A stretch of DNA of 64,000 bases from Winogradskyella pacifica (GCF_013403915.1 NZ_JABFDI010000015.1:1-64000), one strand, 5' to 3'; shown: positions 7,910 to 20,482, numbered from the stretch's first letter. The notes: generated by a model from the sequence alone, not told the origin. Numbers and translations: made by a program.

Positions 7910-8433
7910 TATTTATTAACGTTTATAAATTCATAAAACTTTTCAAAAATTATTTTAAACCAAGCCGTGTATAGTTGTGGATTTTCAGCAATATCAGCTT
8001 TTACAGCTTCTAATGACATCCATTTCCAACTCGCTACTTCATCCGGATTAATATTTGGGTCATCATTATAATATCCAACCATAATATGGTCGTACTCATG
8101 CTCTGTTAATCCGTTATCAAATGGTGCTTTATAAATGAAAGCGGTCTTTTCTTCTAAGCCTGCTACAAAACCCATTTCTTCTTGTAAACGGCGTTTTCCT
8201 GCTTGTAAATTAGTTTCCCCATCACGTTGATGACTGCAACACGTATTAGTCCATAAACCTGGAGTATGATATTTATGCATGGCACGTTGCTGAAGCATAA
8301 GTTCGTTCTTATCATTAAATATAAATACGGAAAATGCACGATGTAAAAGCGCCTTCTCATGCGCTTCCATCTTTGGCATTAAACCAATTTTATTATCATT
8401 TTCATCTACTAAGATGACTTGTTCTTCTATCAT
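7909..8433 (-). CDS. idi: Isopentenyl-diphosphate delta-isomerase, type I
   Basis: 174 residues, Nudix-fold enzyme that interconverts IPP and DMAPP. Conserved HRAFSVFIFN, GLWTNTCCSH with the catalytic Cys near residue 65-66, the Nudix-like RRLQEEMGF helix and the EHEYDHIM segment carrying the catalytic Glu are all visible. Most relatives read CCSHP; here it is CCSHQ. It is the first gene of the idi-queD-manA run and has no other isoprenoid gene beside it. Confidence 0.93.
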   Translation of the reverse strand: MIEEQVILVDENDNKIGLMPKMEAHEKALLHRAFSVFIFNDKNELMLQQRAMHKYHTPGLWTNTCCSHQRDGETNLQAGKRRLQEEMGFVAGLEEKTAFIYKAPFDNGLTEHEYDHIMVGYYNDDPNINPDEVASWKWMSLEAVKADIAENPQLYTAWFKIIFEKFYEFINVNK

Positions 8434-8524
8434 AGCGCTAAATTAACACCTTAAAATGATATAAAAGTGAAGGAATTCATAAAAAATTAAAAGTGAAATT
8501 TGTAAAAAGCGAATCTAAGATTAA

Positions 8525-8555
8525 TTTTAATTGTCTTTAATAATAGTATCTTCGC
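8525..8555 (+). promoter_or_regulatory. Candidate promoter of prfC
   Basis: TATCTTCGC at 8547-8555 fits the -7 form TAnnTTcGC, with a T-run at 8525-8528 about 18 bases upstream as a weak -33 element. The ATG follows at 8575. Confidence 0.5.
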
Positions 8556-8574
8556 AGTCATTTTAAAATTTACT

Positions 8575-10164
8575 ATGAGCTTTCTAAAAGAAATAAACAG
8601 ACGACGAACCTTTGGAATCATTTCACATCCAGATGCTGGTAAAACGACCTTAACAGAAAAACTTTTGTTATTTGGTGGAGCCATACAAGAGGCTGGTGCT
8701 GTAAAAAGTAATAAAATAAAGAAAGGAGCTACAAGTGACTTTATGGAAATTGAGCGTCAGCGTGGAATCTCGGTAGCCACTTCTGTTTTAGCCTTTGAAT
8801 ATAATGGTATAAAAATTAATATTCTAGATACGCCTGGTCACAAAGATTTTGCTGAGGATACCTTTAGAACTTTAACCGCTGTAGATAGTGTTATTGTTGT
8901 TATTGATGTCGCCAAAGGTGTTGAAGAGCAGACCGAAAAATTGGTTGAAGTTTGTAGAATGCGTAACATCCCAATGATTGTTTTCATTAATAAAATGGAT
9001 AGAGAAGGTAAAGATGCCTTTGATTTATTAGATGAAATTGAACAAAAACTTGGATTAAAAGTTGTGCCGCTAAGTTTTCCTATCGGAATGGGTTACGACT
9101 TTAAAGGGATTTACAACATCTGGGAAAAAAATATCAATCTATTTTCTGGAGATAATCGAAAAGATATTGAAGAAACTATTGAAATTTCAGATTTATCATC
9201 ACCAGAATTGGATAAACTTGTAGGTGAAAAAGCAGCCAATACCTTAAGAGAAGAAATAGAGTTAGTGGACGGAATTTATCCTCACTTTAATAAAGAAGAC
9301 TATTTAAGTGGTAAGCAACAGCCTGTTTTCTTTGGTTCTGCCTTAAATAATTTTGGAGTTAGAGAATTATTAGATTGTTTTGTTGACATTGCACCAAAAC
9401 CGAGATCAAAAAATAGTGAAGAACGCTTAGTTAAACCTGATGAAGATCGGTTTAGTGGATTTGTTTTTAAGATTCATGCCAACATGGATCCTAATCACAG
9501 AAACCGATTAGCATTTATTAAAATTGTTTCAGGTGAGTTTAAACGTAATACACCTTATCTGCATGTACGACTTAATAAGAAAATGAAGTTTTCTAGTCCG
9601 AATGCCTTTTTCGCGGAAAAGAAAGAGATTGTTGATATTTCTTATCCTGGTGACATTGTGGGCTTACAAGATACCGGAAGTTTTAAAATAGGAGATACAT
9701 TAACTGAAGGAGAACTATTAAACTATAAAGGTGTACCAAGCTTCTCTCCAGAACATTTTAGATACATCAATAACGCAGATCCGATGAAAGCCAAACAACT
9801 CTATAAAGGTATAGATCAGTTGATGGATGAAGGAGTTGCACAATTATTTACTTTAGATTTAAATGGTAGAAAAGTAATTGGTACTGTTGGAGCCTTACAA
9901 TATGAAGTTATCCAATACCGACTAGAACATGAATATGGCGCCAAATGTACCTATGAAAACTTGAATGTTCATAAAGCATGTTGGGTTGAAACTAAGGATA
10001 AAAAAAGTGCTGAATTTAAAGAGTTCTTGCGTGTAAAACAGCGTTTCTTAGCTAGAGACAAGCAAAATCAATTAGTATTTTTAGCTGACTCTACGTTTTC
10101 TTTACAAATGACGCAACAAAAATACCCAAGTATAACATTCCACATGACCTCTGAATTTGAATAA
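8575..10164 (+). CDS. prfC: Peptide chain release factor 3
   Basis: 529 residues, the same length as the E. coli protein. RF3 is the translational GTPase that ejects RF1/RF2 from the ribosome after peptide release. G1 SHPDAGKTT, G2 region RQRGISV, G3 DTPGHKDF and G4 NKMD are intact, followed by EF-G-like domains II and III. The ATG at 8575 is placed right behind the promoter-like TATCTTCGC. It is followed by a small iron-sulfur protein gene in the same direction. Confidence 0.96.
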   Translation: MSFLKEINRRRTFGIISHPDAGKTTLTEKLLLFGGAIQEAGAVKSNKIKKGATSDFMEIERQRGISVATSVLAFEYNGIKINILDTPGHKDFAEDTFRTLTAVDSVIVVIDVAKGVEEQTEKLVEVCRMRNIPMIVFINKMDREGKDAFDLLDEIEQKLGLKVVPLSFPIGMGYDFKGIYNIWEKNINLFSGDNRKDIEETIEISDLSSPELDKLVGEKAANTLREEIELVDGIYPHFNKEDYLSGKQQPVFFGSALNNFGVRELLDCFVDIAPKPRSKNSEERLVKPDEDRFSGFVFKIHANMDPNHRNRLAFIKIVSGEFKRNTPYLHVRLNKKMKFSSPNAFFAEKKEIVDISYPGDIVGLQDTGSFKIGDTLTEGELLNYKGVPSFSPEHFRYINNADPMKAKQLYKGIDQLMDEGVAQLFTLDLNGRKVIGTVGALQYEVIQYRLEHEYGAKCTYENLNVHKACWVETKDKKSAEFKEFLRVKQRFLARDKQNQLVFLADSTFSLQMTQQKYPSITFHMTSEFE

Positions 10165-10304
10165 AACCAATGGTAAGGTCTTTTTAAAATGTTAAAATAA
10201 CACGTATTTTATCGAAGATTTTTGCTTTTAGCTATTGTTTCAATTAGGTTTACTAACTATTTATCGCTTAAAATTGAGATTAACCCCAAACTAATCTACT
10301 TAAT

Positions 10305-10535
10305 ATGGATACTAACGAAAACGTTTTCAGTAACAATGAGATTACTGTAACCTATGCACCTCGCTGTTGTACAAATGCTGAATTATGTGCAAAACAATTA
10401 TCTAATGTATTTAGAAGTTCTGTAATTCCTTGGATTGATTTAGAAGGGGCACAAACAGATGTCATTATTAATCAGATCAATAAATGCCCTTCTGGAGCTT
10501 TAAAATATCACTTAAATCAAAAGGAAGTAGCCTAA
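10305..10535 (+). CDS. Divergent 4Fe-4S mono-cluster protein (YjdI-like)
   Basis: 76 residues. Cysteines in YAPRCCTNAELC and the C-terminal NKCPSGAL motif make up the single cluster site of the Fer4_19/YjdI family of small ferredoxin-like proteins. Function in the family is undefined. The stop codon is followed by a strong terminator, so it ends this transcript; the 140-base gap from prfC probably contains its own promoter. Confidence 0.85.
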   Translation: MDTNENVFSNNEITVTYAPRCCTNAELCAKQLSNVFRSSVIPWIDLEGAQTDVIINQINKCPSGALKYHLNQKEVA

Positions 10536-10561
10536 ATTTTAAGAATTAATCAAACAACAAT

Positions 10562-10594
10562 AAACCTTTGAATGCGTAATTCAAAGGTTTTTTT
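10562..10594. terminator. Intrinsic terminator behind the 4Fe-4S gene
   Basis: AAACCTTTGAAT (10562-10573) and ATTCAAAGGTTT (10579-10590) pair perfectly around a 5-base loop, followed by TTTT. Confidence 0.87.
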
Positions 10595-10725
10595 ATGTCT
10601 ATATATGACTTAAGACATATATCAGTTTCTATTAAATCTAATCTTTTACTCAAATATAAATGTATTAGAAGTCCTCTGATAAGCGGTTATGAGTTGCCTC
10701 ATAAAGCAACTAACATAATGAAACA

Positions 10726-11049
10726 TTAAGCTTGACCAGTTGGCCCAAAGTTTAGGGGAATTGGTGGTTGCTCGTAATCCTTAATTTCACCATGTGCTTT
10801 TTCAAAACGTGTTACATTTTCACCTAAGGCTTTTAATAAACGTTTCGCGTGCTGTGGCGTTAAGATAATCCGAGACTTTACTTTACTCTTTGGAGTACCA
10901 GGCATAATGCTTACAAAATCTACCACAAATTCTGATACTGAGTGATTAATTATTGCCAAGTTAGAATACGTCCCTTCCGCTATTTTCTCGTCTAGCTCTA
11001 TATTAATCTGTCCTTTTTTGTTATTAGGATTGTTTTTTTCGTCTGCCAT
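10726..11049 (-). CDS. DUF3467 family protein
   Basis: 107 residues from the ATG at 11047-11049. It contains the hallmark YSNLAIINHSVSEFVVDF, then ILTPQHAKRLLKAL and the C-terminal PPIPLNFGPTG. A longer frame begins at 11073, but relatives start at the internal MADEK, which I chose. DUF3467 proteins sit directly behind rpoC in many Bacteroidota; their function is unknown. A terminator lies between rpoC and this gene, so part of its expression should come from its own promoter. Confidence 0.88.
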   Translation of the reverse strand: MADEKNNPNNKKGQINIELDEKIAEGTYSNLAIINHSVSEFVVDFVSIMPGTPKSKVKSRIILTPQHAKRLLKALGENVTRFEKAHGEIKDYEQPPIPLNFGPTGQA

Positions 11050-11107
11050 TATAAAATTATTTTTTGCTTCCAAGTAATTGAAAACCTTGTTTATATTTAT
11101 TTAAATT

Positions 11108-11146
11108 AAAAAGCCTTCATGCAAATAAATGCTTGAAGGCTTTTTG
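11108..11146. terminator. Terminator behind rpoC
   Basis: AAAAAGCCTTC (11108-11118) and GAAGGCTTTTT (11135-11145) pair perfectly with T-runs on both strands. It lies between the rpoC stop and the DUF3467 gene, both on the minus strand. Confidence 0.85.
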
Positions 11147-11230
11147 TTATTTAGATTCCTATTTCAATCATTAATTAGTTATTCGAAATTAATGAATTCT
11201 TAATCTTAGATCTCATAGGAATGACAACTA

Positions 11231-14200
11231 CTAGTTGAAGTTCATTTCTTCTTTAGCCTTCATCATTTCATTAAACTCTTCTCTAGAACCTACAATGATG
11301 TTTTCGTAATCTCTAACACCTGTACCTGCTGGAATTCTATGACCAACAATTACATTTTCTTTAAGTCCTTCAAGCGAATCAACTTTACCATTTACAGCGG
11401 CTTCGTTAAGAACCTTAGTAGTTTCTTGGAACGATGCTGCAGATATAAACGACTTAGTTTGTAGTGAAGCTCTTGTAATACCTTGTAAGATTGGAGTTGC
11501 AGTTGCAGGACTAACATCTCTCGCTGTTACAAGATTTTTATCTTCTCTACGTAAGCTAGAGTTTTCATCTCTTAAATCTCTTACGGTTACAATCTGACCT
11601 GATTTCAAGTTCTCTGAATCACCAGCATCCTCAACCACTTTCATTCCGAAAATTTTATCATTTTCTTCAATGAAATCTGATTTATGAACTAATTGGTTCT
11701 CTAAGAAAATAGTATCACCAGAATCAATGATTCTAACTTTACGCATCATTTGTCTTACTACAACTTCGAAGTGCTTATCATTAATCTTCACACCTTGTAA
11801 ACGATATACTTCTTGTACTTCATTTACTAAGTATTGTTGAACCGCAGATGGGCCTTTAATGTTAAGAATATCATTTGGTGTAATTGAACCATCAGATAAA
11901 GGCATACCAGCTTTTACATAATCATTTTCTTGTACAAGAATTTGACTAGACAACTTCACTAAGTATTTCTTAACCTCACCTAATTTCGACTCGATTATGA
12001 TTTCACGGTTACCACGTTTAATTTTACCGAATGAAACAACACCATCAATCGCACTTACTACAGCAGGATTAGAAGGGTTACGTGCTTCAAACAATTCTGT
12101 TACACGAGGAAGACCACCTGTAATATCACCAGCTTTAGATGATTTACGAGGAATCTTAACTAAAATCTTACCGATATCAATTTTCTCACCGTCATCAATC
12201 ATAATGTGAGCGCCAACTGGTAAGTTGTAAGAACGAATAGTTTCACCTTTAGAATCTTCAATCAATAACGTTGGAATCAACTTCTTGTTTCTAGATTCAG
12301 AAATAACTTTCTCTTGGAAACCTGTTTGTTCATCAATTTCAACTTGATATGTAACCCCTTGTTCGATGTTTTCATACTTCACTTTACCAGCAAATTCTGA
12401 AATAATAACACCATTATATGGATCCCATTCACAAATTACATCACCTCTCTTAAGTTTGCTTCCACTGTTCACATAAATGAAAGAACCATAAGGGATATTA
12501 TTTGTACTAAGGACGATTCCCGTCTTAGCATCTACTAATTTCAATTCTGAAGTTCTTGAGATAACAACATCAACCTCTTTACCTTCTTTATCTTTTGATT
12601 TAACTGTTTTTAAATCTTCAATCTCAGCAATACCATCAAACTTTACAGTTAATTTATTCTCTTCAGAAATGTTACCTGCAATACCACCTACGTGGAATGT
12701 ACGTAATGTTAACTGTGTTCCTGGTTCCCCAATAGATTGAGCAGCTACAACACCAACAGCTTCTCCTCTTTGTACTAGTTTACCAGTAGCAAGGTTACGT
12801 CCGTAACATTTAACACAGATTCCTTTCTTAGCTTCACAAGTTAATGCAGAACGCACTTCTATAGCATCAATTGGAGAATTTCCAATTTTCTTAGCAATAG
12901 CATCATTAATATGACCACCTGCTTCCACTAATAACTCTTCAGTTAATGGATTATATACATCGTTAAGAGAAGTTCTACCAACGATTCTATTTTCTAAGCT
13001 TTCAACGATTTCTTCGTTCTTCTTAAGTGCTGAAACTTCAATACCTCTTAATGTGCCACAATCTTCTTCGTAAACAATGACATCTTGAGAAACATCTACC
13101 AAACGACGTGTTAAGTAACCCGCATCGGCCGTTTTAAGAGCCGTATCGGCAAGACCTTTACGTGCACCGTGAGTAGAAATAAAGTATTCTAAAATTGAAA
13201 GTCCTTCCTTAAAGTTAGAAAGAATTGGATTTTCAATAATTTCTCCACCAGCTGCTGTAGATTTTTTAGGCTTAGCCATTAATCCACGCATACCTGTTAA
13301 CTGACGAATTTGTTCTTTAGAACCCCTTGCACCAGAATCAAGCATCATAAATACCGAGTTAAATCCTTGTTGATCTTCTCTAATACGTTTCATTGACAAT
13401 TCAGTCAATTCAGCATTTGTAGACGTCCAAATATCAATAACTTGGTTATAACGTTCGTTGTTAGTAATAAGTCCCATGTTATAGTTACCCATAATACCAT
13501 CAACCTGCTTGTTAGCAGCATCAATCATACCTTGCTTCTCCTTTGGAATAATAATATCACCTAAACTAAATGATAATCCACCTTGGAATGCAAACTTATA
13601 ACCTTGAGTTTTAATTGCATCTAAGAAATCAGCCGTTTCAGGTACACTTGTCTTCTTAAGAATACCGTGAATAATTTCTCTTAATGATTTTTTTGTTAAT
13701 ACTTCATTTATATAACCAGCAGCTTCAGGTACATGTTCGTTAAAAAGTACACGACCTACAGTAGTTTCTATAATTTGAGTTGTTAACTCACCTTCTTCAT
13801 TAAAGTCTTTTGTCCTTACTTTAATTCCAGCATTTAAATCAACTTTTCTCTCATTGTAAGCAATATTTACTTCATCTGGAGAGTAGAATGTTAAACCTTC
13901 ACCTTTTACAGTATAGGTTTCATCAGTTACACGCAACTTAGTCATATAATATAAACCAAGTACCATATCCTGAGAAGGTACAGTTACTGGAGAACCATTT
14001 GCAGGGTTCAATATATTATGTGAAGCCAACATTAAAAGTTGACATTCTAAAATAGCTTCTGGTCCTAATGGTAAATGCACAGCCATCTGATCTCCATCGA
14101 AATCGGCGTTAAAAGCAGTACATACTAATGGGTGTAACTGAATAGCTTTACCCTCGATAAGTTTAGGTTGGAATGCTTGTATACCAAGTCTGTGTAACGT

Positions 14201-15532
14201 AGGAGCACGGTTTAAAAGTACTGGATGTCCTTTTAAAACATTCTCTAAAATATCCCAAACTACAGGTTCTTTTCTATCTATAATTTTCTTTGCAGATTTT
14301 ACAGTTTTTACAATTCCTCTTTCAATTAGTTTTCTAATAACAAAAGGCTTGTAAAGCTCAGCAGCCATATCTTTTGGTAAACCACATTCGAATAATCTCA
14401 ATTCTGGTCCAACAACAATTACAGAACGTGCAGAATAATCAACACGCTTACCTAGTAAGTTTTGACGGAAACGTCCTTGCTTACCTTTAAGTGAATCTGA
14501 TAATGATTTTAATGGTCTGTTAGAATCTGTTTTTACTGCAGATGATTTACGTGTGTTATCAAACAATGAATCTACAGATTCTTGTAACATACGTTTTTCA
14601 TTACGCAAAATAACCTCTGGTGCTTTTATCTCAACTAATCTCTTAAGACGGTTGTTACGGATAATTACACGACGGTATAAATCATTTAAATCTGAAGTCG
14701 CAAAACGACCACCATCTAAAGGCACTAAAGGTCTTAATTCTGGTGGAATTACAGGTACAGCCTTCATGATCATCCACTCTGGTCTGTTTTCTCTGTTTAA
14801 GTTTGAATCTCTAAACGCTTCAACTACTTGTAAACGTTTTAAAGCTTCAGTTTTACGTTGCTTAGATGTTTCATTATTAGCTTTATGTCTTAAATCGTAA
14901 GATAACTGATCTAAATCAATACGTGCTAATAAATCGATAAGACACTCAGCCCCCATCTTAGCGATGAATTTGTTAGGATCTGTATCGTCTAAGTATTGGT
15001 TTTCTTTTTCAAGAGATTCTAAAATATTTAGATATTCTTCTTCAGTTAAGAAATCCATTTTTTGAACTGGCTCACCTTCTGCATTCATGGCAACACCTGG
15101 TTGAATAACCACGTAACGCTCATAATAGATAATCATATCTAATTTCTTAGATGGTAATCCAAGAAGGTATCCTATTTTATTTGGTAACGAACGGAAATAC
15201 CAGATATGTGCAACAGGTACCACTAAATTAATGTGCCCTACTCTATCTCTACGTACTTTCTTTTCTGTTACTTCTACACCACAACGGTCACAAACAATTC
15301 CTTTGTAACGAATTCTTTTATATTTACCACAAGCACATTCAAAATCCTTCACAGGACCAAAAATACGCTCACAGAACAAACCATCTCTTTCTGGTTTGTG
15401 TGTTCGATAATTAATAGTTTCTGGCTTTAATACCTCACCACGAGACGCTCCTAAAACAGACTCAGGTGACGCTAAACCAATAGAAATTTTGTTAAATTTC
15501 TGCACTGTATTTTTATCTTGTCTTCTTGCCAT
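11231..15532 (-). CDS. rpoC: RNA polymerase subunit beta'
   Basis: 1433 residues, the catalytic subunit of RNA polymerase. The N-terminal zinc ribbon with its cysteines ([16 protein letters not shown]), the clamp region, the active-site [12 protein letters not shown] holding the catalytic Mg, the second zinc site ([20 protein letters not shown]) and the trigger-loop region ([16 protein letters not shown]) are all present. Length and order are normal for Bacteroidota. It follows rpoB by 44 bases and ends before a strong terminator. Confidence 0.98.
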   Translation of the reverse strand: MARRQDKNTVQKFNKISIGLASPESVLGASRGEVLKPETINYRTHKPERDGLFCERIFGPVKDFECACGKYKRIRYKGIVCDRCGVEVTEKKVRRDRVGHINLVVPVAHIWYFRSLPNKIGYLLGLPSKKLDMIIYYERYVVIQPGVAMNAEGEPVQKMDFLTEEEYLNILESLEKENQYLDDTDPNKFIAKMGAECLIDLLARIDLDQLSYDLRHKANNETSKQRKTEALKRLQVVEAFRDSNLNRENRPEWMIMKAVPVIPPELRPLVPLDGGRFATSDLNDLYRRVIIRNNRLKRLVEIKAPEVILRNEKRMLQESVDSLFDNTRKSSAVKTDSNRPLKSLSDSLKGKQGRFRQNLLGKRVDYSARSVIVVGPELRLFECGLPKDMAAELYKPFVIRKLIERGIVKTVKSAKKIIDRKEPVVWDILENVLKGHPVLLNRAPTLHRLGIQAFQPKLIEGKAIQLHPLVCTAFNADFDGDQMAVHLPLGPEAILECQLLMLASHNILNPANGSPVTVPSQDMVLGLYYMTKLRVTDETYTVKGEGLTFYSPDEVNIAYNERKVDLNAGIKVRTKDFNEEGELTTQIIETTVGRVLFNEHVPEAAGYINEVLTKKSLREIIHGILKKTSVPETADFLDAIKTQGYKFAFQGGLSFSLGDIIIPKEKQGMIDAANKQVDGIMGNYNMGLITNNERYNQVIDIWTSTNAELTELSMKRIREDQQGFNSVFMMLDSGARGSKEQIRQLTGMRGLMAKPKKSTAAGGEIIENPILSNFKEGLSILEYFISTHGARKGLADTALKTADAGYLTRRLVDVSQDVIVYEEDCGTLRGIEVSALKKNEEIVESLENRIVGRTSLNDVYNPLTEELLVEAGGHINDAIAKKIGNSPIDAIEVRSALTCEAKKGICVKCYGRNLATGKLVQRGEAVGVVAAQSIGEPGTQLTLRTFHVGGIAGNISEENKLTVKFDGIAEIEDLKTVKSKDKEGKEVDVVISRTSELKLVDAKTGIVLSTNNIPYGSFIYVNSGSKLKRGDVICEWDPYNGVIISEFAGKVKYENIEQGVTYQVEIDEQTGFQEKVISESRNKKLIPTLLIEDSKGETIRSYNLPVGAHIMIDDGEKIDIGKILVKIPRKSSKAGDITGGLPRVTELFEARNPSNPAVVSAIDGVVSFGKIKRGNREIIIESKLGEVKKYLVKLSSQILVQENDYVKAGMPLSDGSITPNDILNIKGPSAVQQYLVNEVQEVYRLQGVKINDKHFEVVVRQMMRKVRIIDSGDTIFLENQLVHKSDFIEENDKIFGMKVVEDAGDSENLKSGQIVTVRDLRDENSSLRREDKNLVTARDVSPATATPILQGITRASLQTKSFISAASFQETTKVLNEAAVNGKVDSLEGLKENVIVGHRIPAGTGVRDYENIIVGSREEFNEMMKAKEEMNFN

Positions 15533-15576
15533 GTTATTTTTTGTTATGTATGGGCAACTCGAAAGTTGCCCTTACA

Positions 15577-18500
15577 TTATTCTTCTAATCTAATATCTAA
15601 TCCTAAACCTTTCAATTCGTGCATAAGTACGTTGAACGATTCTGGAAGTCCTGGTTCTGGCATTGGCTCTCCCTTAACGATTGCTTCGTAAGTTTTAGCT
15701 CTACCAATAACATCATCTGATTTTACAGTAAGGATCTCACGTAGTGTGCTTGATGCTCCATATGCCTCAAGTGCCCAAACTTCCATCTCACCAAAACGCT
15801 GACCACCAAATTGTGCTTTACCACCTAATGGTTGTTGTGTAATTAATGAGTACGGTCCGATAGAACGTGCATGCATTTTATCATCAATCATGTGACCAAG
15901 CTTAATCATATAAATCACACCAACTGTTGCTGGTTGATCAAAACGATCACCTGTTCCACCATCATAAAGATAGGTGTGTCCAAATCTTGGAATACCAGCT
16001 TCATCTGTATAAGCATTAATTTGATCTAGAGTTGCACCATCAAAAATTGGAGTTGCATACTTCTTTCCTAAATCTTTACCTGCCCAACCTAAAACGGTTT
16101 CATAAATCTGACCAATGTTCATACGAGAAGGTACACCTAGTGGATTTAATACAATATCAACTGGAGTTCCATCTTCTAAGAAAGGCATATCTTCTTGACG
16201 AACGATACGAGCAACAATACCTTTGTTACCGTGACGACCTGCCATTTTATCACCAACTTTTAGTTTACGCTTTTTAGCAATATAAACTTTAGCTAACTTA
16301 ATGATACCTGCAGGCAATTCATCACCAACAGAGATTGTAAATTTCTCACGTCTTAAAGATCCTTGAAGATCATTTTCCTTAATCTTGTAATTATGGATTA
16401 AATCTGCAACAAGTTCGTTTGTATGGTCATCAGTAGTCCATTTTCCAGATGTTAAGTGCGTATAGTCATCTACAGCATTTAACATTTTTAATGTATACTT
16501 CTTACCTTTAGGAATAATTTCTTCTCCTAAATCATTATAGATACCTTGAGCTGTCTTACCATTAACGATGTTGAATAATTTATCAACAAGAACATTTTTA
16601 AGATCATCGAATCTGTTATCGTAAACATCTTCTAGCTTTTCGATATCTTCTTTATCTTGAGCTCTCTTACGTTTATCTTTAACGGCTCTGGCAAATAATT
16701 TTTTATCAATAACTACACCATGAAGCGATGGAGATGCTTTTAAAGATGCATCTTTAACATCACCTGCTTTATCACCGAAGATCGCTCTTAAAAGTTTTTC
16801 TTCTGGTGTAGGATCTGACTCCCCTTTAGGTGTAATTTTACCAATTAAGATATCACCTGGCTTGATTTCCGCACCAATGCGAATCATACCATTTTCATCT
16901 AAATCTTTAGTTGCTTCTTCAGAAACATTAGGAATATCATTAGTTAACTCTTCGTTTCCTAATTTTGTATCTCTAACTTCTAAAGAATATTCATCAATAT
17001 GGATAGATGTAAATACATCTTCTCTAACAACTTTTTCAGAAATTACAATTGCATCCTCAAAGTTATACCCTTTCCAAGGCATAAAGGCTACTTTCATATT
17101 TCTACCAAGTGCTAATTCTCCATTTTCAGTTGCATAACCTTCACAAAGTACTTGTCCTTTTTCAACTTTATCTCCTTTCTCAACGATTGGCTTTAAGTTG
17201 ATTGATGTACCTTGATTGGTTTTTCTGAATTTTACTAATGGATACGTTTTAGTATCACTCTCAAAGCTAACCATTGCAGCTTCTTCAGTACGTTCGTATC
17301 TAATAGTAACTTTCTGAGCATCTACATACTCTACAGTACCAGCTCCTTCTGCATTAATTAATACTCTTGAATCTGATGCTACTTGACGCTCTAAACCAGT
17401 ACCTACAATTGGTGCTTCAGGACGTAATAATGGTACAGCCTGACGCATCATGTTAGATCCCATCAATGCACGGTTGGCATCATCATGTTCCAAGAATGGA
17501 ATTAAAGATGCTGAAATCGATGCAATTTGGTTAGGTGCAACATCAGTATAGTTAACGCTTGTTGGCTCAATAACAGGGAAATCACCTTCTTGACGAGAGA
17601 TAATTTTATCTGCTAATATTTTACCATTATCATCAACCTTAATAGTTGCTTGTGCAATTAGCATATCTTCTTCCTCTTCAGCACTAAGATATACCGGCGT
17701 ATTTTTAATATCAACAACACCGTCTTCAACTTTACGATATGGAGTTTCAATGAATCCCATAGCGTTCACTTTCGCGAAACAAGATAAAGAAGAAATTAAA
17801 CCAATGTTTGGTCCTTCTGGTGTTTCAATAGGACATAAACGTCCGTAGTGTGTATAATGAACATCACGTACTTCGAAACCTGCTCTTTCTCTAGATAAAC
17901 CACCTGGTCCTAATGCTGAAAGACGACGCTTATGCGTAATCTCTGCAAGAGGATTTGTTTGATCCATAAATTGAGATAACTGATTTGTACCAAAGAAAGA
18001 ATTAATTACAGACGATAAAGTCTTAGCATTAATTAAATCTATTGGAGTAAACACTTCATTATCACGAACGTTCATACGTTCACGAATAGTACGTGCCATA
18101 CGTGCTAAACCAACACCAAACTGAGAAGATAACTGCTCACCTACTGTACGTACACGACGGTTAGATAAGTGGTCAATATCATCAATCTCTGCTTTAGAAT
18201 TGATAAGCTCAATTAAGTATTTTATAATAGTTATAATATCTAATTTGGTCAAAACTTGCTTGTCCATTCCGATATCTAACTGTAACTTTTTATTCATTCT
18301 ATAACGACCTACTTCACCTAAAGAGTAACGTTGGTCAGAGAAGAATAATTTGTCAATAATACCACGTGCTGTTTCCTCATCAGGCGGCTCAGCATTACGT
18401 AGTTGACGGTAAATATGTTCAACAGCTTCTTTTTCAGAGTTTGTTGGATCTTTCTGTAATGTATTATGAATAATTGCGTAATCTCCTTGTTGCGCACTTT

Positions 18501-19389
18501 CTTTATGTAAAAGAATCGTTTTTACGTCTGCTTCAAGAATTTCTTCAATATTATCTTTGTCTATAATTGTATCACGATCAAGTACAATTTCGTTACGCTC
18601 AATAGATACAACTTCACCTGTATCTTCATCAACGAAATCCTCATGCCATGTATTCAATACACGAGCAGCTAATTTACGACCGATAACTTTCTTTAAACCA
18701 GATTTAGAAACTTTTACTTCTTCTGCAAGATCAAAAATTTCTAAAATATCTTTATCACGCTCAAATCCGATAGCACGGAAAAGCGTTGTAACTGGTAATT
18801 TTTTCTTTCTATCAATATAAGCATACATTACTTGATTGATATCTGTGGCAAATTCTATCCAAGATCCTTTAAAAGGAATAACTCTAGCAGAATATAATTT
18901 TGTTCCATTAGCATGGAAAGACTGGCTAAAGAATACACCAGGTGATCTATGCAATTGAGAAACTACAACACGCTCTGCACCGTTAATACAAAATGTACCA
19001 CTCGGAGTCATGTAAGGAATAGTACCTAAATACACATCTTGAACTATTGTTTCGAAATCCTCATGTTCTGGATCTGTACAATATAATTTCAATCTTGCTT
19101 TTAAAGGCACACTGTATGTTAATCCTCTTTCAATACATTCTTCTATAGAATATCTAGGTGGATCGATAAAGTAATCTAAAAATTCTAGTACGAATTGATT
19201 ACGCGTGTCTGTGATTGGGAAGTTCTCCATGAAGGTGTTGTATAAACCTTCTGTACCTCTTTCTTCTGACTTTGTTTCTAATTGGAAAAAATCCTGGAAG
19301 GATTTAATTTGGATATCCAAAAAGTCTGGGTAATCTGTCCTATTTACAATAGAAGAGAAATTAATTCTTTCAGCCTTTTTTGCTAACAT
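15577..19389 (-). CDS. rpoB: RNA polymerase subunit beta
   Basis: 1270 residues. The family landmarks include the rifampicin region with [20 protein letters not shown] and [15 protein letters not shown], and the C-terminal [24 protein letters not shown]. The rifampicin-pocket Ser/Gln/Asp/His/Arg residues appear wild-type. It is preceded by a 121-base leader carrying a strong hairpin behind rplL and followed at once by rpoC. Confidence 0.98.
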   Translation of the reverse strand: MLAKKAERINFSSIVNRTDYPDFLDIQIKSFQDFFQLETKSEERGTEGLYNTFMENFPITDTRNQFVLEFLDYFIDPPRYSIEECIERGLTYSVPLKARLKLYCTDPEHEDFETIVQDVYLGTIPYMTPSGTFCINGAERVVVSQLHRSPGVFFSQSFHANGTKLYSARVIPFKGSWIEFATDINQVMYAYIDRKKKLPVTTLFRAIGFERDKDILEIFDLAEEVKVSKSGLKKVIGRKLAARVLNTWHEDFVDEDTGEVVSIERNEIVLDRDTIIDKDNIEEILEADVKTILLHKESAQQGDYAIIHNTLQKDPTNSEKEAVEHIYRQLRNAEPPDEETARGIIDKLFFSDQRYSLGEVGRYRMNKKLQLDIGMDKQVLTKLDIITIIKYLIELINSKAEIDDIDHLSNRRVRTVGEQLSSQFGVGLARMARTIRERMNVRDNEVFTPIDLINAKTLSSVINSFFGTNQLSQFMDQTNPLAEITHKRRLSALGPGGLSRERAGFEVRDVHYTHYGRLCPIETPEGPNIGLISSLSCFAKVNAMGFIETPYRKVEDGVVDIKNTPVYLSAEEEEDMLIAQATIKVDDNGKILADKIISRQEGDFPVIEPTSVNYTDVAPNQIASISASLIPFLEHDDANRALMGSNMMRQAVPLLRPEAPIVGTGLERQVASDSRVLINAEGAGTVEYVDAQKVTIRYERTEEAAMVSFESDTKTYPLVKFRKTNQGTSINLKPIVEKGDKVEKGQVLCEGYATENGELALGRNMKVAFMPWKGYNFEDAIVISEKVVREDVFTSIHIDEYSLEVRDTKLGNEELTNDIPNVSEEATKDLDENGMIRIGAEIKPGDILIGKITPKGESDPTPEEKLLRAIFGDKAGDVKDASLKASPSLHGVVIDKKLFARAVKDKRKRAQDKEDIEKLEDVYDNRFDDLKNVLVDKLFNIVNGKTAQGIYNDLGEEIIPKGKKYTLKMLNAVDDYTHLTSGKWTTDDHTNELVADLIHNYKIKENDLQGSLRREKFTISVGDELPAGIIKLAKVYIAKKRKLKVGDKMAGRHGNKGIVARIVRQEDMPFLEDGTPVDIVLNPLGVPSRMNIGQIYETVLGWAGKDLGKKYATPIFDGATLDQINAYTDEAGIPRFGHTYLYDGGTGDRFDQPATVGVIYMIKLGHMIDDKMHARSIGPYSLITQQPLGGKAQFGGQRFGEMEVWALEAYGASSTLREILTVKSDDVIGRAKTYEAIVKGEPMPEPGLPESFNVLMHELKGLGLDIRLEE

Positions 19390-19451
19390 TGATGAACGAG
19401 ATTTTATTAAAATAAAAACTAAAAATGTATATAACGTTTATATACACAAAA

Positions 19452-19489
19452 GGGTTTAGGTCTTAGAGTACGACTCCAGACCTAAACCT
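19452..19489 (-). promoter_or_regulatory. rplL-rpoB intergenic hairpin (attenuator or processing site)
   Basis: On the minus strand GGTTTAGGTCT (19488-19478) pairs with AGACCTAAACC (19463-19453), and inside it GAGT pairs with ACTC, giving an 11 + 4 bp stem-loop. The sequence after it is CTTTTGTG, a weak T-tract. The same position in other bacteria holds the L12-rpoB attenuator or an RNase processing site that lowers polymerase expression relative to ribosomal proteins. Confidence 0.65.
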
Positions 19490-19510
19490 TGTATTGTTGA
19501 ATGAGTAAGC

Positions 19511-19882
19511 TTATTTAAGCTCAACTTCAGCTCCTGCCTCTTCTAATTGAGTTTTTAAAGCTTCTGCTTCGTCTTTTGTTACACCTTCCTTGATTGGACT
19601 TGGCGCATCATCAACTAATCCTTTAGCTTCTTTTAAACCTAAACCAGTTAATTCTTTAACTAATTTTACTACAGCTAACTTAGAAGCACCTGCTGCTTTT
19701 AAGATAACATCAAATTCAGTTTGCTCTTCAGCAGCTTCTGCACCTGCAGCTGGACCAGCCATAGCTACTGCAGCAGCAGCAGGCTCGATACCGTACTCAT
19801 CTTTTAATATTGTTGCTAATTCATTAACTTCTTTTACTGTTAAGTTAACTAATTGTTCTGCGAAATCTTTTAAATCTGCCAT
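19511..19882 (-). CDS. rplL: Ribosomal protein L7/L12
   Basis: 123 residues. Short N-terminal dimerisation helices ([20 protein letters not shown]), an Ala/Gly-rich hinge ([17 protein letters not shown]) and the compact C-terminal domain ([36 protein letters not shown]) are complete. It forms the stalk that recruits translational GTPases. It follows rplJ as usual. Confidence 0.97.
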   Translation of the reverse strand: MADLKDFAEQLVNLTVKEVNELATILKDEYGIEPAAAAVAMAGPAAGAEAAEEQTEFDVILKAAGASKLAVVKLVKELTGLGLKEAKGLVDDAPSPIKEGVTKDEAEALKTQLEEAGAEVELK

Positions 19883-19941
19883 TTTTCTATTGTTTAATAA
19901 TGTGTGTTATAATATAATTTTCTATGTGTGTAATACTAAAA

Positions 19942-20463
19942 TTATCCTTCTCTTTCGGATAATGTTTTAACGATACCTGCAATAGCTCCTCCACTTGATT
20001 TAAGTGCTGAGATAACGTTCTTAGCAGGAGACTGTAATAAGCCAACTATTTCGCCAATAAGTTCTTCTCTAGACTTAATATCAACTAAAGTATCTAATAA
20101 ATCATCGCCAATGTAAACCGTCTCCTCTATAAAAGCTCCTTTTAATAAAGGCTTTTCAGATTTTTTACGGAATTCTTTAATTACTTTAGCTGGACCGTTA
20201 CCTGTTTCAGAATACATTACTGATGTATTTCCTTTCAAAGTTGTAGGTAAGTCACCGAATTCTCTATCCGATGCTTCCATTGCTTTCTCTAAAAGTGTAT
20301 TCTTTACAACTGCTAATTTGATGTTAGCTTTGAAACATGCTCTTCTTAAGTTTGAAGTTGCTACAGCATTTAATCCCGAAATATCTGTTAAATAGATATT
20401 TGAATTATCTGCTAATTGAGCAGTCAACTCTTCAATTACTTGGGATTTTTCTTCTCTTGTCAT
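19942..20463 (-). CDS. rplJ: Ribosomal protein L10
   Basis: 173 residues, the stalk base protein that binds 23S rRNA and anchors L7/L12 dimers. The N-terminal MTREEKSQVIEEL, YLTDISGLNA and VVKNTLLEKA match the family. It lies between rplA (19 bases upstream) and rplL (59 bases downstream). Confidence 0.97.
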   Translation of the reverse strand: MTREEKSQVIEELTAQLADNSNIYLTDISGLNAVATSNLRRACFKANIKLAVVKNTLLEKAMEASDREFGDLPTTLKGNTSVMYSETGNGPAKVIKEFRKKSEKPLLKGAFIEETVYIGDDLLDTLVDIKSREELIGEIVGLLQSPAKNVISALKSSGGAIAGIVKTLSEREG

Positions 20464-20482
20464 AATATTCTAAGTTTAACTA

